Below are positions 60,299-64,000 of a DNA stretch of 64,000 nt, piece after piece. Made by a program: the position numbers and the translations under genes. The stretch lies in assembly GCA_964633205.1 (NCBI GenBank), contig CAZWFN010000011.1:3783-67782 (forward strand), read 5' to 3'. This stretch comes from CAYVQE01 sp964633205 (GTDB taxonomy: Bacteria > Myxococcota > B64-G9). Below the pieces are notes generated by a model, which worked only from the letters and a program-made list of their open reading frames with translations, was not told where the DNA came from and searched no databases. How positions within the stretch are numbered: position 1 is the first letter of the stretch; every line of letters begins with the position of its first letter.

Positions 60299-63154
60299 AT
60301 GAGCAAGCACCTGGTGATCGTCGAGTCGCCGGCCAAGGCGCGCACGTTGGCGAAGTACCTGGGACCCGACTACACGGTGGAGTCATCGGTGGGCCACGTG
60401 CGCGACCTGCCTTCCAAGGCGGCCGAGATTCCGGCCGCCCAGCGCAAGAAATCCTGGGCCCGGCTGGGCGTCGACGTGGAGCACGACTTCCAGCCGCTCT
60501 ACATCGTACCGGCCGAGAAGCGCAAGCAGGTCAAGAAGCTGCGCGAGGCCATGGCCGAGGCCGACGATCTCTATCTGGCCACCGACGAGGACCGCGAGGG
60601 CGAGGCCATCGCCTGGCACCTGCTGCAGGTGCTCAAGCCCAAGATCCCGGTGCGGCGCATGGTCTTCCACGAGATCACCCGCAAGGCGGTGCACCAGGCG
60701 CTGGAGAACCCGCGCCAGATCGACGAACAGCTGGTCGAGGCCCAGGAGGCCCGGCGCATCCTGGATCGCCTGTTCGGTTACGAGGTCTCGCCGGTGCTGT
60801 GGAAGAAGGTGCGGCCGCGGCTTTCGGCCGGCCGCGTCCAGTCGGTGGCCACCCGGCTGGTGGTCGAGCGCGAGCTCGAACGCATCGCCTTTCGGTCGGC
60901 CGCGTTCTGGTCGGTGACAGCCGAGCTCGACACCGCCGCGGCGCCCGGCCCCGATCGGCTGGAAGCGCGGCTGATCGAGCTGGGGGCGCGCCGGGTGGCG
61001 GTGGGCAAGGACTTCGATCCGGCCAGCGGTCAGCTCAAGGCCGAGGCGGTCGAGCGCGGAATGGTCCAGCTCGACGGCGACGCCGCCGAGACGCTGCGCC
61101 AGCAGCTGCTGGCGGCGGACCACCGGGTCGACGAGGTCACCACCAAGCCGTTCAGCCGCAAGCCGGCGCCGCCGTTCATCACCTCGACGCTGCAGCAGGA
61201 GGCCAGCCGCAAGCTGTCGTTTTCCGCCCAACGCACCATGCGGGTGGCCCAGCGCTTGTACGAGAACGGATACATTACCTATATGCGCACCGACGCCACC
61301 ACCTTGAGCCAGGAGGCCTTGGCAGCCGCCCGGGCGCAGATTCAGCAGCTCTACGGCGCCGACTACCTGCCGGACGGGCCGCGGATCTACCAGAAGAAGG
61401 TCAAGGGCGCCCAGGAGGCCCACGAGGCCATCCGGCCGGCGGGCGACGAGTTCCGCACCCCGGAGCAGCTGGCCGGCGAACTCGACGGCGAGGCGCTGCG
61501 GCTCTATGAGCTGATCTGGAAACGCACCATCGCCAGCCAGATGAACGACGCCCGCGGCGAGCGCAGCCGCATCCGGTTCGGCACCGAGATAGATGGCGGC
61601 GCGCTGCCCGGCCCGGCCCGGCTGCAGGCCACCGGCAAGGTGATCACCTTCCCCGGCTTCCTGCGCGCCTATGTCGAGGGCCGGGACGACGGCGAGGCGG
61701 AACTCGGCGATCGCGAGGTGGTGCTGCCCAAGCTCGAGCAAGGCCAGCAGCTGCGGGCGGAGGCGGTGCGGGCCGACTCCCACGCCACCAAGCCGCCGGC
61801 GCGCTACACCGAGGCCAGCCTGGTCAAGGAACTCGAGCAGCTCGGCATCGGCCGGCCGTCGACCTATGCCAGCACCATCCAGACCATTCAGGACCGCGGC
61901 TACGTCTGGAAGCGCGGCGGAGCGCTGATGCCCACCCTGACCGCACTGGCGGTCACCCGGCTGCTCGAGAAGCATTTCGATGGGCTGGTCGACTACGCCT
62001 TCACCGCACGCATGGAAGGCGATCTGGACGCCATCTCGGCCGGTGAAAAGCAGGCCGCGCCCTGGCTGCGCGAGTTCTACTTCGGCACCCGCAACGGCAC
62101 CCCGCCGGCCGAGGAGGTGCGCCGGGCGCCGGTGCACCGGGTGGGCATCAAGGCCAAGATCGATCAGGGCATCGAGGACATCGACGCCCGCCAGATCTGC
62201 TCCATCGAGCTGGGTGAGATCGATGGCCGGCCGGTGGTGGCACGGGTGGGCCGCTATGGACCCTACCTCGAGGTGGGCGGAGGCGAGCAGCGGGCCTCGA
62301 TCCCGGAGGAGCTACCGCTGGATGAGCTCGACCTGGACCGCGCCGTCGAGTTGCTGCGCCAGGCCCGGGCCAGCAACCGGCCGCTGGGCACGCACCCGGA
62401 GACCGGCGAGCCGATCTACCTCAAGAGCGGACGCTACGGGCCTTACGTGCAGCTGGGCGAGGGGGACGCCAAGGGCAAGCACAAGCCGCGCATGGCCAGC
62501 CTGTGGCCGGGTATGGAGCCGGCCGAGGTCAGTCTGGACGACGCGCTGGAGCTGCTGCGCTTTCCCAAGGTGCTGGGCCGCCACCCCGAGCACGGGGCCG
62601 AGATCGTGGCCGACTCGGGCCAGTATGGGCCCTATCTGTCGCTGGAGCACGACGGCAAGCGCGAGACCCGCTCGCTGGACGACCACGATCAGCTGCGGCG
62701 CATCGATCTGGAGCAGGCGGTGGCGCTGTTCAACCAGCCCAAGAAGCGACGCCAGCGCGGTGCGGCCCAGTCGGTGATCGCCGAGCTGGGCACCAGCCCG
62801 GTGACCGAGAAGCCGATCCAGGTGCGCAACGGCCGGTTCGGTCCCTACGTCACCGACGGCCAGGTCAACGCCAGCATCCGCTCCAGCCGCGACCCGGCCA
62901 CGGTGACCCACGACGAGGCGCTGGATCTGATCGCCGCCCGCGAGCAGCGGATGCGTGATCAGGGCAAGGATCCGCGGGCGGCCAAGCCGGACCGCACCCG
63001 CAAGGCGGCTAGCCGCGGCCAGCGACAGGGCCGCGGCAGGAAGAAGGCCGCCAAGGCGACGAGCGAGAAGGGCGCCAAGAAGAAGGCGAGCAAGAAGACC
63101 GGCAAGAAGACCGCCAAGAAGGGCACGAAGAGGTCGAAGGGCAGCGGGAATTAA
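60299..63154 (+). CDS. topA: DNA topoisomerase I
   Basis: TopA relaxes negative supercoils by single-strand passage. The 951-residue protein has a Toprim domain (HLVIVESPAKA and TDEDREGEAIAWH with the acidic metal triad). The catalytic Tyr328 is in NGYITYMRTDATT, and the remaining core motifs are present (SAGRVQSVATRLVV). Instead of zinc fingers, the C-terminus carries about four repeats of the type GRYGPYxxxG. It ends in a 60-residue Lys/Ala-rich tail, which may give non-specific DNA binding. GGAGGAAGG precedes the ATG. It is followed by adk on the same strand after 134 bp. Confidence 0.95.
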   Translation: MSKHLVIVESPAKARTLAKYLGPDYTVESSVGHVRDLPSKAAEIPAAQRKKSWARLGVDVEHDFQPLYIVPAEKRKQVKKLREAMAEADDLYLATDEDREGEAIAWHLLQVLKPKIPVRRMVFHEITRKAVHQALENPRQIDEQLVEAQEARRILDRLFGYEVSPVLWKKVRPRLSAGRVQSVATRLVVERELERIAFRSAAFWSVTAELDTAAAPGPDRLEARLIELGARRVAVGKDFDPASGQLKAEAVERGMVQLDGDAAETLRQQLLAADHRVDEVTTKPFSRKPAPPFITSTLQQEASRKLSFSAQRTMRVAQRLYENGYITYMRTDATTLSQEALAAARAQIQQLYGADYLPDGPRIYQKKVKGAQEAHEAIRPAGDEFRTPEQLAGELDGEALRLYELIWKRTIASQMNDARGERSRIRFGTEIDGGALPGPARLQATGKVITFPGFLRAYVEGRDDGEAELGDREVVLPKLEQGQQLRAEAVRADSHATKPPARYTEASLVKELEQLGIGRPSTYASTIQTIQDRGYVWKRGGALMPTLTALAVTRLLEKHFDGLVDYAFTARMEGDLDAISAGEKQAAPWLREFYFGTRNGTPPAEEVRRAPVHRVGIKAKIDQGIEDIDARQICSIELGEIDGRPVVARVGRYGPYLEVGGGEQRASIPEELPLDELDLDRAVELLRQARASNRPLGTHPETGEPIYLKSGRYGPYVQLGEGDAKGKHKPRMASLWPGMEPAEVSLDDALELLRFPKVLGRHPEHGAEIVADSGQYGPYLSLEHDGKRETRSLDDHDQLRRIDLEQAVALFNQPKKRRQRGAAQSVIAELGTSPVTEKPIQVRNGRFGPYVTDGQVNASIRSSRDPATVTHDEALDLIAAREQRMRDQGKDPRAAKPDRTRKAASRGQRQGRGRKKAAKATSEKGAKKKASKKTGKKTAKKGTKRSKGSGN

Positions 63155-63288
63155 GCCGCTGAGAAAACCGAGGGCGCCGATAAACCGAAGGGCTGAGTTC
63201 CGGCGCCGGCTGGCGTCGCCGGGGCCTCCGGACGGGCGGCTGGTTCGCTGCCCGGCCACCACCGCATAGCCAGCCAAAGGAGCGAGCC

Positions 63289-63915
63289 ATGGACCTGATC
63301 TTCCTGGGACCCCCGGGCGCCGGCAAGGGCACGCAAGCCAAGGCCATCGTCGACAAGTACGGCATCCCGCAGATTTCGACCGGCGACATCATCCGGGCCG
63401 CCATCCGGGACGAGACCGAGCTCGGCCGCGAGTTCAAGTCGTACGCCGACCAGGGCGCGCTGGTGCCCGACGAGCTGGTGGTGCGCATGGTCGAGGACCG
63501 GCTGGCCCAGCCCGACTGCAAGCCCGGCTTTCTGCTCGACGGCTTCCCGCGCACCGTGATCCAGGCCCAGGCGCTGGACGAGCTGCTGGACAAGCAGGGC
63601 CGCAAGCTCGACCACGTGCTGCTGCTCGACGTGCCCGACGAGGTGCTGGTGCGCCGCATCACCGGCCGCCGCTCCGATCCGGAGACCGGCCGGGTCTACC
63701 ACGTCGAGTTCAACCCGCCGCCGCCCGAGGTGGCCGACCGCTGCATCCAGCGCGCCGACGACACCGAGGAGGTGCTCAAGAAGCGCCTGGCCGAGTATCA
63801 CGAGAAGACCGCCCCCCTGATCCCTTACTACGAAAAGTACGGCCTGCTGCGCCGCATCGACGGCCAGGGCACCCCCGACGAGATCCAGCAGCGCATCTTC
63901 GCAACCCTGGGCTGA
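63289..63915 (+). CDS. adk: Adenylate kinase
   Basis: Adk interconverts AMP + ATP and 2 ADP. The 208-residue enzyme has the P-loop GPPGAGKGT, the AMP-binding STGDIIRAAI, FLLDGFPRT and RITGRRSDPETGRVYH (LID domain without zinc-binding Cys). The LID is of the long type (about 38 residues). AAAGGAG precedes the ATG. It is an ordinary housekeeping gene; here it is followed within about 25 bp by the end of a probable mobile element. Confidence 0.95.
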   Translation: MDLIFLGPPGAGKGTQAKAIVDKYGIPQISTGDIIRAAIRDETELGREFKSYADQGALVPDELVVRMVEDRLAQPDCKPGFLLDGFPRTVIQAQALDELLDKQGRKLDHVLLLDVPDEVLVRRITGRRSDPETGRVYHVEFNPPPPEVADRCIQRADDTEEVLKKRLAEYHEKTAPLIPYYEKYGLLRRIDGQGTPDEIQQRIFATLG

Positions 63916-63919
63916 CGAA

Positions 63920-64000
63920 AATGGGGTCAGGTCTGCCCACTTGACACTTATTCAATATTGTCAGGGAACTCACATCAATAGGTGATTTGAATAAGTGTCA
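63920..64000 (+). mobile_element. Edge of a probable REP-associated (RAYT-type) element
   Basis: After adk the composition changes to AT-rich. AATGGGGTCAGGTCTGCCCA, continuing to TTGACACTT, is like the conserved flanks of REP-associated tyrosine transposase elements in proteobacteria. TGACACTTATTCAA (63942-63955) is repeated as its exact complement at 63987-64000, leaving a 31-base loop, so a hairpin or terminal inverted repeat is formed. The transposase itself would lie outside the window. Confidence 0.5.
63942..64000. repeat. 14-bp perfect inverted repeat
   Basis: TGACACTTATTCAA and TTGAATAAGTGTCA flank a 31-base loop at the window's right edge, in contrast with the GC-rich surroundings. 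It belongs to the probable mobile element. Confidence 0.85.

Overview
The window is a GC-rich bacterial scaffold, probably from a metagenome assembly because it carries two 100-N gaps (35246-35345 and 45835-45934). Myxococcota or a related deltaproteobacterial lineage is the best guess. The reasons are the many lipoproteins, the HYDIN/ASPM-type repeats joined to a VWA domain, the Cys-rich CGxDGCGGxC repeats, two sigma-54 activators, and the many GG-N10-GC (-24/-12) promoters. This is inference, since no rRNA or marker phylogeny is available here.

Layout. 1-5.5 kb: two surface lipoproteins and a B12-type radical SAM enzyme. 5.6-13.3 kb: a sigma-54 activator with a degenerate receiver, divergent from an arginine operon argC-argB-argD-(GNAT)-argJ, then pncA and a Sel1 protein. 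13.3-24 kb: an envelope/stress block on the minus strand, with ftsH, a small exported Cys protein, a PRC-barrel/BON/BON/PRC-barrel cassette and degP, plus a divergent HEAT-repeat gene. 24-37 kb: a PAS histidine kinase, an EEP-pfkB operon divergent from a Rieske/AIF-like reductase, a PLD-VTT membrane protein, a PRC-barrel protein with a KKKAT tail, a second sigma-54 response regulator with its kinase, and a BON-HAD operon. 37-45 kb: metabolic and signalling genes (Na+/solute symporter, Ap4A phosphorylase-like, cyclase, SRPBCC, amidohydrolase, PleD-like GGDEF, metF). 45-56 kb: a Cys-repeat lipoprotein, a bilobal aspartic protease with PDZ, an orphan ParA, a carboxyltransferase lacking the biotin lysine, and a C1 protease with two tandem paralogous lipoproteins. 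55-64 kb: a lipase, a DUF4178/TM/siroheme-protein/acyltransferase chain, topA, adk, and the edge of a probable mobile element at the right end.

The most interesting signal is regulatory. Eleven sigma-54 promoter matches, all with exact GG-N10-GC spacing, lie in non-coding gaps and point at the next gene: argC, pncA, the small exported Cys gene, ftsH, the HEAT gene, degP, EEP-pfkB, the Rieske reductase, PRC-KKKAT, BON-HAD and the lipase. Three of them (small Cys gene, Rieske reductase, PRC-KKKAT) share a 19-bp dyad, TGG-TCG-A-GA-CC in outline, centred 71.5-72.5 bp upstream of the -12 GC. One of these dyads lies between two divergent sigma-54 promoters. argC has its own pair of 20-bp sites spaced 31 bp apart, next to the divergent activator gene. 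Together these suggest a sigma-54-controlled envelope-stress regulon built around FtsH, DegP and the PRC/BON proteins. It is probably driven by the local kinase/regulator pair, with the second PAS kinase as a possible extra input, and a separate activator controls arginine synthesis.
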